Positions 22,005-40,849 of a stretch of 64,000 nucleotides of DNA are shown here, piece by piece. Source of the stretch: Hormiphora californensis (Eukaryota > Ctenophora > Tentaculata > Cydippida > Pleurobrachiidae); the NCBI GenBank assembly GCA_020137815.1, contig CM035359.1:7063968-7127967 (forward strand), read 5' to 3'. The notes under the pieces were generated by a model. That model did no database searches, was not told where the DNA came from, and saw only the letters and a list, made by a program, of their open reading frames with translations. The first letter of the stretch is position 1; each line of letters opens with the position of its first letter. The translations under genes and the position numbers were made by a program.

Positions 22005-23401
22005 CCGTGTGCGGCAAAAAAAAGGCCCCCCCTAGACCACCATAGTTGCCGATGTGGTGGAGAGCTGTAACTTGGCAGGGTTGCTCCACTATGTCTATCT
22101 TGATCCTGACAGAAAAATCAGAGCTCTAGCTCAAAATTCATTTTCATGAACGGAATGAACTTCTCCGTTCCTTCGATATGAGACCCCCTCATCATTCAGA
22201 ATTTTTTGCCCGTCTTTGGCTAACGATTATCTTTGTAATGAGACCAATTTGAGCATAATCTGATTACCAGGAGAGACACAGTGGAGGGTTTTCCGACCGT
22301 CACTCCTGACATGTGATCCAGGCCCGGTCACGTGGTGAAAAGTGGGTTTGGGGTGCTGTTAACATGTCTCAATAACGGATTATTGCTCTCATATCCCTTG
22401 AATATCCCTCCACAATGCTCTCAAGTCACTTAGTGATGCTGATTGATTGGGTTCATGTCACCAGTTCTTGTCAAAGTTCTCAAGCGGCCCGTGATACGAG
22501 ATCATTTCATCAAGGAGGGGCCATCTTGTGTCACTAATCAGCCTATCATCTCACATTACACTAGCCAAGGGATCTGGGGTATTTAAATCTTCAAATGTTC
22601 ATCAAAATCATTCCCAATCATTACTTGCAATGCATTTTACACCCGAACAGAGGAACTTCATCTGGCTCAAGAAGGAAACCAACACCCTCTACCCCACCAT
22701 CGAACAGGAGTTCTTTATCAAGTTTGGCCGCCTTCTTGAGCCAGATGAAGTTCCTCTGTTCGGGTGTAAAATGCATTGCAAGTAACGATTGGGAATGATT
22801 TTGATGAACATTTGAAGATTTAAATACCCCAGATCCCTTGGCTAGTGTAATGTGAGATGATAGGCTGATTAGTGACACAAGATGGCCCCTCCTTGATGAA
22901 ATGATCTCGTATCACGGGCCGCTTGAGAACTTTGACAAGAACTGGTGACATGAACCCAATCAATCAGCATCACAAAGTGACTTGAGAGCATTGTGGAGGG
23001 ATATTCAAGGGATATGAGAGCAATAATCCGTTATTGAGACATGTTAACAGCACCCCAAACCCACTTTTCACCACGTGACCGGGCCTGGATCACATGTCAG
23101 GAGTGACGGTCGGAAAACCCTCCACTGTGTCTCTCCTGGTAATCAGATTATGCTCAAATTGGTCTCATTACAAAGATAATCGTTAGCCAAAGACGGGCAA
23201 ACAATTCTGAAAGATGAGGGGGTCTCATATCGAAGGAACGGAGAAGTTCATTCCGTTCATGAAAATGAATTTTGAGCTAGAGCTCTGATTTTTCTGTCAG
23301 GATCAAGATAGACATAGTGGAGCAACCCTGCCAAGTTACAGCTCTCCACCACATCGGCAACTATGGTGGTCTAGGGGGGGCTTTTTTTTTGCCGCACACG
23401 G
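22005..23401. mobile_element. Giant TA-flanked palindrome, 671-bp arms
   Basis: The left arm 22005-22675 and right arm 22731-23401 are nearly identical inverted copies of equal length around a 55-bp loop. Ends CCGTGTGCGGC ... GCCGCACACGG with TA at 22003-22004 and 23402-23403. The middle encodes, on both strands, FTPEQRNFIWLKK followed in the loop by a helix-rich stretch (IEQEFFIKFG). This resembles the N-terminal helix-turn-helix of some DNA transposases or HTH proteins, interrupted by the fold. Arms differ at only a few bases that I could see. Confidence 0.88.
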
Positions 23402-23974
23402 TATTCTTTGATATTACGGTCCGATAAAAATTAAAAACTCGCTTGATTCAGATATATGTGTGGACTGTTTAGTACTATACACGTGGCTTGAAGTGTCGAA
23501 ACTTTGTCATATTACAATGTAACATGTTAGGATTTAGGGAATATTATAGGGTCCCTGATAGCTTATCTCTGATAGCTTATCTTCACACTTTCCCTGGACT
23601 AATCCCTTTTTCGTGGTAATGCTGATTGCTGAAGTATTCCCTAATACTACATGATCAACAAGGAAATTATAATACTAACGGCTGTTACAATTATTATGAA
23701 CCATAATATCATATCAATATGCCGTATTAGGTTGCTGCAGTAATGGTGTACGTTTCAGTGATCACTACCCAATGAGTAGTGCTCATCCTGTACAGCTGTG
23801 CTCTCATTCCTGTGTGTGCCCGTGTGCTCTGACGGGCTCTGTATGGCGGCGCCATACCCCATTTGACAGTGCGCTCAGATAGGGGTCGGCGGCGCCAGAC
23901 AGGACGGGCTGTCCCTTGCATATCGGGAGATCTCCGCGTGAGATCTCTCGTTCATCTCCAAGAGAAGTACATTT

Positions 23975-24240
23975 TTTACTTTTTGTTTAAATTGGACAAA
24001 TATCGGTTGTTACTGACTAATTTTGACCCGCTAAACACGATGCTGCCCACAGAAAAACTCTCAAAAGTCAAGAACATGCTAAAAATTGATATTTTGTGTT
24101 TATGTGTATTTTTAGCCGTGAGCTGAACAAAAATGTCAATTATGAGCATGTTCTTGACTTTTGAGAGCTTTTCGGTGGGCAGCATTGTGTTCAGCGGGTC
24201 CAAATTAGTCGGTAACAACCGATATTTGTCCAAAAGGTAA
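23975..24240. repeat. Foldback repeat with about 110-bp arms
   Basis: ACAAATATCGGTTGTTACTG ... is mirrored by CGGTAACAACCGATATTTGT, with arms continuing through AACATGCT(C/A). A diverged relative forms the interior of the 57385-58201 element (GGTTGTAACCGACTA...). Confidence 0.8.
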
Positions 24241-24413
24241 AAAAATTAATACTTTTCTGGGAGATCAACGGGAGTCCGTGACTGCTCAGTGCTCATCTCG
24301 TGTCACAATTGCAGTTGTTATTCGTTGCTTGACGTCAGGCGTCATAACATCTCTCAGTAATACAGATATTAATGTTCTAACTATCGACGTTGGTATTATA
24401 ATATATATATGTA

Positions 24414-24511
24414 CAGTCAGACCCCGATTTAGTGGCCCCCGATTTAGTGGCACCCCGATTTAGTGGCAGGATTTTTTCCCCCGAGGATGCCACTAAATCG
24501 GGGTCCGACTG
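24414..24511. mobile_element. Pogo/Tigger-like MITE, copy 1
   Basis: Ends CAGTCAGACCCCGATTTAG ... CTAAATCGGGGTCCGACTG with TA at 24412-24413 and 24512-24513. The CAGT terminus and TA duplication are typical of the pogo branch of Tc1/mariner. Internal direct repeats of CCCCGATTTAGTGG. Relatives at 39071 and 63730. Confidence 0.85.
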
Positions 24512-25027
24512 TATATGCAATCCCTGATAAGCTACCCAAGTCGAATCTATGAAGTATGACGATTGACGTTATGTGGCATAGTATCGTGCAGATGAAATGT
24601 ATGAATACCTAAAACAATGCGTGCATGTGTGTCTGTGTTTGAAATTGCAAAAACCTGGTTTATAAAATATGTGCCATACTGATACTAACAGTAATTATAG
24701 GACACTCAACTATAGTAAATAATACCAGGTTCCACACATTGCGAACTGGCTTTAAAATTATCCTAATAACATGTACTGATTGCATCTGTCGTGGCGTTGA
24801 CTACATATAACTAGTGCAGCACTAGTTGACTACATAACTATATATGTAGTACAGTCGGATCAACTGAACAGTATCTCGTCCCGTATCTCGTATCAACTCA
24901 TTACAATTCGAGGTTAAGATCGAATTGAAATGAGTTGAATGAGTTGATACGAGATACGGGACGCGGTTCAGCGACCTAATCAGAACCTAATGTCGAATTG
25001 CAATGCTTTGATAAACAATACGTTACG

Positions 25028-25143
25028 GACCTACCCTAAATTCAGACCTATCCTAAATTCAGACCTACCCTAAATTCAGACCTACCCTAAATTCAGACCT
25101 ACCCTAAATTCAGACCTACCCTAAATTGACCCACCCTAAATTC
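25028..25143. repeat. 17-bp tandem repeat, about seven units
   Basis: Unit GACCTACCCTAAATTCA; the last units are degenerate. It ends about 155 bp before the GPCR start codon. Confidence 0.9.
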
Positions 25144-25297
25144 TGTCGAAGTTCTACCGACCTGCCAGGATCCCGATGCATAGAATATCTAGAGAAAGAA
25201 ACCTAAGGCATTTTATCCAGTTTCTCAATACTTTGTGTCATTCATGTTCAACTCTATAATAGTACGAGATCTATTTCTCTATTTCCCCGCACTAGCT

Positions 25298-32151
<6,854 letters not shown>

Positions 32152-32361
32152 CGAGGAATTATTCATTTATTCAGTGTGGCAGACAAGGAGGTAGCATCTT
32201 TTAGAAATCATCATTCTGGATGCTAATGGAGTGAAACTGAAATTATATATATCAGTTTCATGAAGTTGAATGTTTATCAAGATTATGGTATACCTTGTTA
32301 CATATTAATTATGTTTAATTCTGTTTAATTCTATTACTGACAACAAATCAATGTTGTTTCT

Positions 32362-32405
32362 ATCCAGACAGACACACATACAGACACACATACAGACAGA
32401 CAGAA

Positions 32406-32454
<49 letters not shown>

Positions 32455-32491
32455 AACATACAGACAGACAGACAGACAGACATACATACAT

Positions 32492-32526
<35 letters not shown>
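32362..32526. repeat. CAGA tetranucleotide microsatellite
   Basis: (CAGA)n with CATA and CAAA variants. Lies between the convergent 3' ends of the GPCR and coiled-coil genes; the rest of 32152-32945 holds no gene that I can see. Confidence 0.95.
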
Positions 32527-32945
32527 TATCTGGGGTAACCCTGGGAATTGGAAAAACAGTATTTTGGTCAAGGAGTGTAAGCTACAATGTATCACAATGC
32601 TACATTCTCTATATTTGGTTCAACACGACGTGACTCACACTATTACGTCATTATGCTATGTCCATATATGGGCATTGCCAAATATGGTACGAAAAATATG
32701 AAGATGAAAGAAACTCTTCAGTACAAAAAGCTATGTACACAAAAACTAAGTACAAGAAAATATTGGCGGACCCCCCTGGGGACAGCAAAAAATCAAACGG
32801 GCAAATAATATATAATCTGTTGGTATTAGCTGCCAAATCGCCCCGCTAATGTCTTTGAGGTCTTCTTTATCTCTCGAGAAATGTAATAAAAGAGGACTAA
32901 GAAGAGTGCTAGAGATCGTCACACACTGTTATATTCTGCTGCACG

Positions 32946-35900
32946 TCACGCCCTACGAAGGGTGGATTTCTCTCCAAGTCCGCTAAGTTGTCTCTTTCTG
33001 CGGGGTGCCCCTCCTGCTGCTGGTGCTGGTTCTGGGTCTAGTGCTGGGATATCCGGCTGGTCGTCCACACTGAGGGGGGAGAGGAGAGGGTGTCACACTA
33101 ACTTAGTGTCACTAAGAGAGGGGGGAGAGGTAAAATGAGGTGTCAGACGTGGATATAATATATTGCCCGTAAAATGAGGTGATCACTGATCAGTGTACAA
33201 TCCTACACGGATCATTACTAAGCATTATATATGTAGGCTATAATCATGATACTAGCCCATAATAACAGCCTCATTCTCCAGGATTCACAATGCCCATAGC
33301 AGACATAGCCACAAGTCACAGAGTGCAGGATATTATATACTACTTACATAGCTCTGATATCCTCCCCATCCTGACTAAAGCTGCTGTTGTTTCGTCGTCT
33401 CGCTCCAGCACCACCAGAAGGGTTCAGAGGTTTTGTTCCCTTCCTCAGGTCTCTCTTCAGACGTGCTAGATCATCGAGTTCAGGGGAGGGGGACCTGGAG
33501 GATTGAGGAAGTTGAATTAAAGGACTTGTACAACTTACAAGATACAAACACACAGATATACAAACACACAGCTATTATTTGCCTAGCTCGACCCCTTTTT
33601 CGCGAGAAAGGATCGAGGCTTAGAACATAACAAGCTATTACCTATCTCCAAGCTCCACGACTTTATCCACAACATGTTCCACCCTGTTCTCCAGTCGATC
33701 TAGTTTCTTAGCAAGGACATGGATATCTTCCTCTATTGCGGACATGTTCCTGTAACAGAATATTCTGTTCAGGAACCGACCGAAACAAGTAAACAACCAA
33801 TCAGAACTTGTTATTTAGGTCACGTGACTGGTTATCAGCCAATCAGGGACCAGTATGTCCTGATTCGGTCGGTTCCTGATTCTGTTAGATATATAAAGTT
33901 ACTAGATCTGTTGATATTTCAGATCTGCTAATACCCTAGTCGGATATATGCTAGACTGATTGCAGTATTAGTGGCAGGATACAACCAATATCAGGTGTTA
34001 CATACCCTGCCTTATCAGGTGTTACATACCCTGCCTTATCAACAGTACGTTCCAAGGTTGACATTCTCCTATGTTGCTCTTCGAAGTTCTTTTTGATCAC
34101 CTTGAACTCTGAAAAAGTTTAAATTACTAGGGGAGAGTGGAACCGGACTAAAACTTTCTGTAATCTGTTGTCAGCAATTAATATGACGTGGTTAACTGCT
34201 ATAGCCCAACATTATCCACTCTGTTGTCAGACCAAAAAACAATGCGTGTCGACAGTGCTACTGAAAGACCAATGCGACAGTTCATTGTCCACACTTGAAG
34301 TAACAGAGAGGAAGTTGCTAAACTAAACTAACCAGCGAAAGTTCTTCTCAACTCCTCACTGGTATCATCTACATGTCTCTGCAGCTCGTCAAAGTAGCTC
34401 TTGTTCATCTGGGTCAGCTCTGTATCCCTTGTCTCTACAGACTTCACCTAGTAGTGAGATTATTGAACGTTAACTCTGTATCTCGATCACGTCTCTACTG
34501 ACTTCACCTAGTAGTGAGATTATTGAACGACATATTTTGTTCTACCTAATCGCGTAGTATAATACCAACTGAACTAATAGGCTGATAGGTAGTCGCTTAC
34601 TAACCAGTCCGGTAACAAGAACTCGAAGTCCCTCCAGTTTGCCCTCGATTTCCCCAATCCTAGAGGCCTGTTTAGCTGAGAGTTCCTTCTTGGTCTGTTC
34701 AATATGATACGCTGCTGTTCTCTCTACACTGTTAGCTATAAACTGGTTCCTGTCCTCTGTAGGTGGGGAATTGGGTGGTGGAATTGTGTGGGGAAGTGGG
34801 TGGGGAATCGGGTGGTGGAATTGGGTGAGGGGAGTGGGTGGGGAATCGGGGCGGGTTTAGTCCTGGGGACTTGGTAATGAAATTACCCCTCAGCACAAGC
34901 TCCCAGAGGTATAATAGGGGTGACTTCGTTACCAAGTTTTAGGACTTATTCTGGTTCTATTTTAATTCTCTTCATGAGATTATTATTTCACATACCCTCC
35001 ATTGACTTGATAACATTATCAACATATCCCCGTGTTGCCAGAGTGTCTACCTTCCTCTCAACATTCCCCAGCTTAGTCTTTAGTAGGGCCTGTTCCCTGT
35101 CAGCCTCTGCTAGACGTGTTATAAAGGCAGCTGAAATAGATCACGTGTTACAATAACGGCAGCTGAAATAGATCCCGTGTTACAATAACGGCAGCTGAAA
35201 TAGATCACGTGTTACAATAACGGCAGCAGAAACGATGATAGATGATCATGACAGAGGGGTCTGGGGGTTTGTTGATAGTTTTTTTTTTTATCGGAAAAAC
35301 ATTTCAAACCAAACTTACAATATGAATAATACGTTAAATATCTCGTCACGTCCAGCCCGGGGGCTTCCTCAACGTAGCCTCAGGCCACCTTAACAGAGAA
35401 CACCCACAGTATACAACACTTTGTCAGGCACTGACTGTACCTCGTGCACCCCGCAAGTCGGCCGGTGCGAAGAGGACGGTCTTATACATGAGACAAACAA
35501 CACAAAGTATATAACACAAAGTAACTTACCATCGACTTGTTTCTGTCCATCCACTCCGTTCTCGAACTTGCCCAGTAGCAGCTCGTTGGTAGCCTCCAAT
35601 GTTTTAATTCGGTTCAAGGTACTCTCCTCCTTCTCTTTAATTACTGCAGAGTTCCTGCAGGAGTGGGTTGTGAGGGAACTACAGAGTTCCTGCAGGGGTG
35701 GGTTGTTACAGAGTGGGTGGGGTGGAGTTACTTGATTTCCCAGTTGAATGCAAATGGGATCTTATATACCCGGGTACCTTTTACGAAAAGGTATTCAAGA
35801 AATATATTTGAGGTGCTAATTATCCCGACACTGCTTTACACATGACGTCATGACGTGACCAAGCTGCAGTATGACACACTGTTTTACACGTGTTACTTAC

Positions 35901-38900
35901 TGTTTCACCTCTTCCAGTAACATCTGCTTCTCTTCCTCTCCTATACCGGCCCTACCCTCACACTGCCTCACTCTCGCATCCAGTTTCTATAGAGATAGAT
36001 TATAATTCAGTTTTACGTGTGAAGTAAATCGATACTAATTTGTGAGATATACGATACATATCATATCTTACAAAGTGTACAATTGCTAAAACCGGTGCAT
36101 GAAATTTTGCAAAAAACTATGTTTCTAAAACGTGTTGATCTAAAAAAGTGAATTGCTGTGCTTCATAGCTTGGTCTATATCAGGAACCGACCGAATCAGG
36201 AAATACTGGTCCCTGATTGGCTAATAACAAGTCACATGACCTAAATAACGAGTTCTGATTGGTTGTTGACTTGTTTCTATATCAATAACGTAATGTTCGG
36301 TCTAGTGTAGAGAGTTTGTACTTGTGTGTGTGTGTGAGATTGTGTAAGCACGTTCTACTGTGCAGGCTCAGAGTATAAGCCCACTGTTACACCAACAATC
36401 CGGACAGACAGACAGAGTTGCAAATAGATATAATAGGGTGAATCTCAGTTGCATAGATATATCACAAACATAGTATACTATATGCCAAAATAAAGTATCA
36501 AATACTGGACTTGTTTTTAGTATGTCCTGACAGGACAGAGTACTCAACAAGGTCGGAACCCTGGAGTGGTATAGTACAAAGTGAAACAAGCGGTTTCTCT
36601 GAAACCGCTTGTTTCACTTTGTAAGTATCAAATACTGTCTCAAATCTCCTCGCTCAAAGGAACAAAAACATCTCTCATCACCACCATTACCTGCCACTGT
36701 TGTGTATTCTCACACATTGATTCAGTGATTGCATGAGTCTGCTGGTCAAGATCTGTCACGTGACCTTTAATAGTCAGGATCTGTTCAACGACCTGGGCGC
36801 TGTTGTTGGAGTGACCTGTAGAACACTAGGGGTTAGAGAGGGGGGACCTGTCAGTAGAACTGAGGGTTAGAGGGTATACCTCGGTTTGGGAGCAGGGTGA
36901 ACAGATAGCAAGTTCGTGGTGGAAGGATGACAGAGGAGTTATACAATGAATTGAAGCTATCAAGTAAGGTATTACATAGCGCTCATTCAGTATAGCAGCT
37001 AGATGTGGGCTTATAATAAGTAGCGCAACACTGGGTCAAGCAAGAAACAACGAAACCGAAGAAGTTCTAAAAGGTCAGACAATTAAGATCAACTCTGGGC
37101 TGTGCTTGCAGACTGCAGTGTCACTGTTAGATAATTTCAGCCGTCAAGGCCCGCACGATTAAGAAAGACCAGATTAAAGAAAACAGATGTGCTTGTGGTA
37201 GCAATGGTAACAGCTACATTTCAGTTGAGATAGTAGTTGATATAGCTGTTCAAATAGCAGTTGAGATAGCAAGTGCTGGAAGAAGAGCATGGTAGCTGAT
37301 GTACCGGTGAGAACTTCCTCAATCTCTCTGAACCTCTCCTCCTCTATGTATCGTATTATCCTCTCCTTCATCTCTTCCCTCATGTACCTCTCCTGGTCCG
37401 CTAAATCCTAACATTTTACAGTTGTCATAACAACCATTTTACAGTTGTCATGACAACCATTTTACAGTTGTCATGACAACCATTTTACAGTTGTCATGAC
37501 AACCATTTTACAGTTGTCATGACAACCATTTTACAGTTGTCATGACAACAATTTTACAGTTGTCATGACAACAATTTTACAGTTGTCATGACAACCATTT
37601 TACAGTTGTCATAACAACCATTTTACAGTTGTCATAACAACCATTTTACAGTTGTCATAACAACCATTTTACAGTTGTCATGACAACCATTTTACAGTTG
37701 TCATGACAACCATTTTACCGTTGTCATGACAACCATTTTACAGTTGTCATGACAACCATTTTACAGTTGTCATGACAACCATTTTACAGTTGTCATAACA
37801 ACCATTTTACAGTTGTTTATATGAACCATTATTAATGTGTTGTTGTGTTATAGGGTGAGCGTGACTGTGGAAACTTTGTCAGTCAAATTGTTATGTGCTG
37901 GGGAGGCCGATACAAAGTATGCTTTCAATAAACGGTGCCCAAATCATTGCCGTATGATGCCTAATAATAAGTCGAGCTGTACCAAACAAGTCACAAATAT
38001 ATCGATAAGTCAAACTACTCTACTAGTATTAGAGTAGTGTGTTGGTTGTTTGTTGGTTGCCATGGTTGTTTGTTGGTTGTCATGGTAGTATGTTGGTTGT
38101 TTGTTGGTTGTCATGGTTGCTATGTTGGTTGCTATGGTACCTGTAACTCAGTTAGCAGTTGACTCTTGTTACCACTAATGACATCATCAAGCTCATGAAC
38201 CTGCTCAACTAGACGCTCCTGGAAAGATAATTAGCTGTGTTTCATGTAACCCCCTTATAACTGAGTATTTATTTAGTGTGAACTACACCGGGCCGATGTG
38301 TCCAAGAGAGCAATGCTCTGTCCACAGTTCTCGCACGCTCCATATTTGAGAGAAACGAGAATGGGTCAGGCCAATGCTCTGACAGGATGTACCTGAAGTA
38401 TTCGCTGCATCTCACTACTACTCTGAACTGATTGGAGCTGCTCATTGAGCCTGTCAAATAGGGTGTACAACTCCTGGATCCTTTGAGTCATCTCCTCTGC
38501 AGTCTCTGGACCTATCTCCTGTATATTGGAGAGAGAGGTGTGAGGATTGTAACATTGTAACATTGGAGAGAGATGGAGATGCACACAGGTAAGTACAAGT
38601 AGTAGATTAGGAACAGATAAACTAGATAACCACCAGAATTAGAACACTCGTTATAAAAGGAGGATGAGAAACAGTAAACACACTCAATTACCATGTATCC
38701 GTCTAAACGAGCAAAAAACTGTTTTGGTGAACTGTATAGCTGGAATAATTCGATATCAAATAGGCCACAATAGGCACAATAGGCACAATAAATCAAAATA
38801 TAACTTCTTGTCATCAACAAAATCAAACTAAAAACTTGCCTCATATCCTTCCTTCTTAGAGAAGCAACAGAAGATGGGTGCTATGTAATCTTTCCATATC

Positions 38901-39300
38901 TCCTTCTTAGGAGGCTGTTGTGGTGTCTTGTTATTATTCCGGGGAGATATCACCTGATCTCTGGGGTCTTTAGGCGGGGCTCCCTGAGGAACATTATCAG
39001 GCATTTAAATAAACAGCTTTCGAATGGGGGAATCAGATTTCTTCCGGGAAATTTTTAAAACAAAACGCTACATGGGACCCCGATTTGGGGCCCCCCCTTT
39101 AGTGGCCCCCCTTTAGGGACGGTTTTTTTCCCCCCGATATAGGAAAATTTAAACCTTATTTACCCCGATTTAGTGGACACCCCGATTTAGTGGACAAGAG
39201 CCTTTCCCCCGAAGGTGTCCCTAAATCGGGGTCCGACTGTACTTACCTCTGCAGCAGGAGGTGGAGGGGGAGGGGGCTGGTCCGTAGCGGAACCCGTCAT
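32946..39300 (-). CDS. Coiled-coil protein of unknown function, 15 exons
   Basis: Complete 566-aa model on the minus strand. Exons in coding order: 39247-39300, 38840-38983, 38393-38518, 38141-38218, 37305-37407, 36691-36815, 35901-35986, 35530-35654, 34996-35130, 34605-34756, 34333-34447, 34030-34108, 33642-33749, 33348-33494, 32946-33069. Phases match throughout (1701 nt). The intron after exon 2 is a GC-AG intron with the classic AG|GCAAGT donor. The protein starts with a proline run (PPPPPPP), then a short hydrophobic/Cys patch (YIAPIFCCF). From about residue 70 to 470 it is almost continuously charged heptad-like helix (EEMTQRIQELYTLFDRLNEQ, EEMKERIIRYIEEERFREI, ARLKRDLRK near its end), and it closes with a basic Pro/Ala-rich tail. 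Likely a cytoskeletal or scaffold protein; family not recognised. Confidence 0.82.
33770..33878. mobile_element. hAT-like MITE (CAGGAACCGACC family), copy 3
   Basis: Full-length 109-bp copy with intact inverted ends and a perfect 8-bp duplication ATTCTGTT (33762-33769, 33879-33886). In a coiled-coil gene intron, 20 bp from exon 13. Confidence 0.9.
36181..36276. mobile_element. hAT-like MITE (CAGGAACCGACC family), copy 4, 3'-truncated
   Basis: Left end and interior match the family, but the right CGGTCGGTTCCTG is missing; CTATAT flanks both edges. CACGTG is mutated to CACATG. Confidence 0.8.
37412..37815. repeat. 23-bp minisatellite of X-box-like palindromes, 17 full units
   Basis: Unit ACAGTTGTCATGACAACCATTTT. 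Each unit holds the 14-bp palindrome GTTGTCATGACAAC, or the one-base variant GTTGTCATAACAAC. It fits the degenerate X-box consensus RYYNYYWWRRNRAC. The array starts 5 bp from the acceptor of exon 5 of the coiled-coil gene. Confidence 0.95.
39071..39239. mobile_element. Pogo-like MITE, copy 2, abutting a splice donor
   Basis: Right end CTAAATCGGGGTCCGACTG with TA at 39240-39241; left end degenerate (CATGGGACCCCGATTT) with TA at 39069-39070. In coiled-coil gene orientation the element starts at intron position +8, so the TA duplication overlaps the donor GTAAGTA. It makes up most of the 263-bp intron 1. Confidence 0.8.
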
Positions 39301-40076
39301 TATTCACACCGCTGTGTGATCTGCACTGTGTCTTACACCCTTCAAATTGTGAGAGAGAAAAAACGGGTTAAAAGATTTTTTTTTGGGAATATTATGATTG
39401 TGGGAATGTTTCGTGGGGTCATCATAGTCTTCTAGGATGGGATATCTAGACAATGCATAACACCATGTTACAACAATTAAACAAAGCAGGTTCTGCTATC
39501 TAATCAGATCACATGATTTAAAGCAGGTATAAAGTATTGGGAGTATTGGTAAATCATACACAACGATAAAGCAGGCGTTTGTGTGACCATAAAGCATTGG
39601 GAGTGTTGATGCAGTCCTCTTTCCCAAAACGAACTGAAAAAGAGAGAGAAGAGGGGAGAGAGATAGAAAAGAGAGAGAGAGAGAGAGAGAAGAGAGAAGA
39701 GAGAGGGGAAAAGGGAGGGAGAAGAGGGGGGAAAGAGAGGGGGGGGGGAGAGAGGAGAGGAGAGGAGAGAGAGAGAGAGGGGGAAAAAAAATTCCCCCGG
39801 GGCCCGTTTGGGGGGGGAAAAAGACAGGAAGATGAGAGAGAGAGAGAAGAATATTCATAACATAACTGTTGTTGGATCAAAGCAAAGCTTACAAGTTCAG
39901 TATTACAAATTATTAATTCGTTATAAACTTCTAAACATCCAGAAGTAATTGAGTTCACAGGTTCACAAATCACAGGTAAGTAATAATGGGCGAATTGGAT
40001 CAACCGAACAATATATCAGAAGCACTGCTGATATGGACAATACAGTCCACGTGCTATACCTACATGTAGCTATAGT

Positions 40077-40133
<57 letters not shown>

Positions 40134-40849
40134 TCACAGCCAATGGCTGCATGACGGTATGAACAAAGAAGAGACTGGATTGCATACCCCCACACTGTGT
40201 GTGAAGCGGACATTGATCAAGTGGAAGAGGGCCGGATTGGAGATGTATGATTGGAAAGTACTCGTGTCAAAAAAGTGCTGTTTTGTTGCCTTGCTCCACC
40301 CTGTTTCATAAAGGGTTTGAAAACTAGAATAAAACAACTAAACTGTTTTGATGGTCACAAAAACTGTTATTTCAGTTCGCATAAGTGAACACAAACTATT
40401 AGCCGATCTTTGCAAAGATTGGTCTAAGTGAACAATTGATATTCATGTACTAATAGCAGGGACCAACCTACAAAAAGTACCCATTCTTTAATTGTAAGTT
40501 TCTCTGCAGGTAAACGATTGATATTCGTGAACTGTATGTACAGGCAAACTGAAAACAAGCGAGACTAATGGTTTTATCAAAAGACAGTCACATGTATTAA
40601 TACAATGACCCGGATATATGATGGATATGTATGTAAGCTCAAACATAATGAGAGATGAATTTAAACACTGTCGAACAAACATGTGAGAGAGCATACAAAG
40701 GGTCCCCGCTATTTTTTTCAACTTCCGCATCTAACTGCTATAATAAAGTGGGACAAACTAGCAAAGTAAGAGTTAGAACTTCCCGCCCCCATAACCCCCT
40801 AAACACCATGTGTGCTGCATTTGATAGGGGCTTGGGGTTCTAAAATTCA

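Larger units (their letters stand above)
23404..25027. other. Intergenic with small inverted repeats
   Basis: No exon supported. It contains a foldback repeat (about 23975-24240), a pogo-like MITE (24414-24511) and an inverted repeat around 24880-24962 (GTATCTCGTATCAACTCATT and mirror). Confidence 0.6.

Noticed and set aside
22528-22878. Identical ORFs on opposite strands starting MSLISLSSHITLA.
   Set aside because: They are the two arms of the 1.4-kb palindrome; at most a remnant of a transposase HTH, not a gene.
25028-25143. Interstitial telomere sequence (CCCTAAA).
   Set aside because: The repeat unit is 17 bp with CCCTAAA only once per unit, not a telomeric hexamer or heptamer array.
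37412-37815. CRISPR-like array.
   Set aside because: Repeats are contiguous 23-bp units without unique spacers, in a eukaryotic intron.
40143-40310. Possible exon after a CT-rich acceptor (QWLHDGMNKEETGLHTPTL).
   Set aside because: The only donor (GTACTC) is poor, no partner exon is visible and no family is recognised; could be a transposon fragment.
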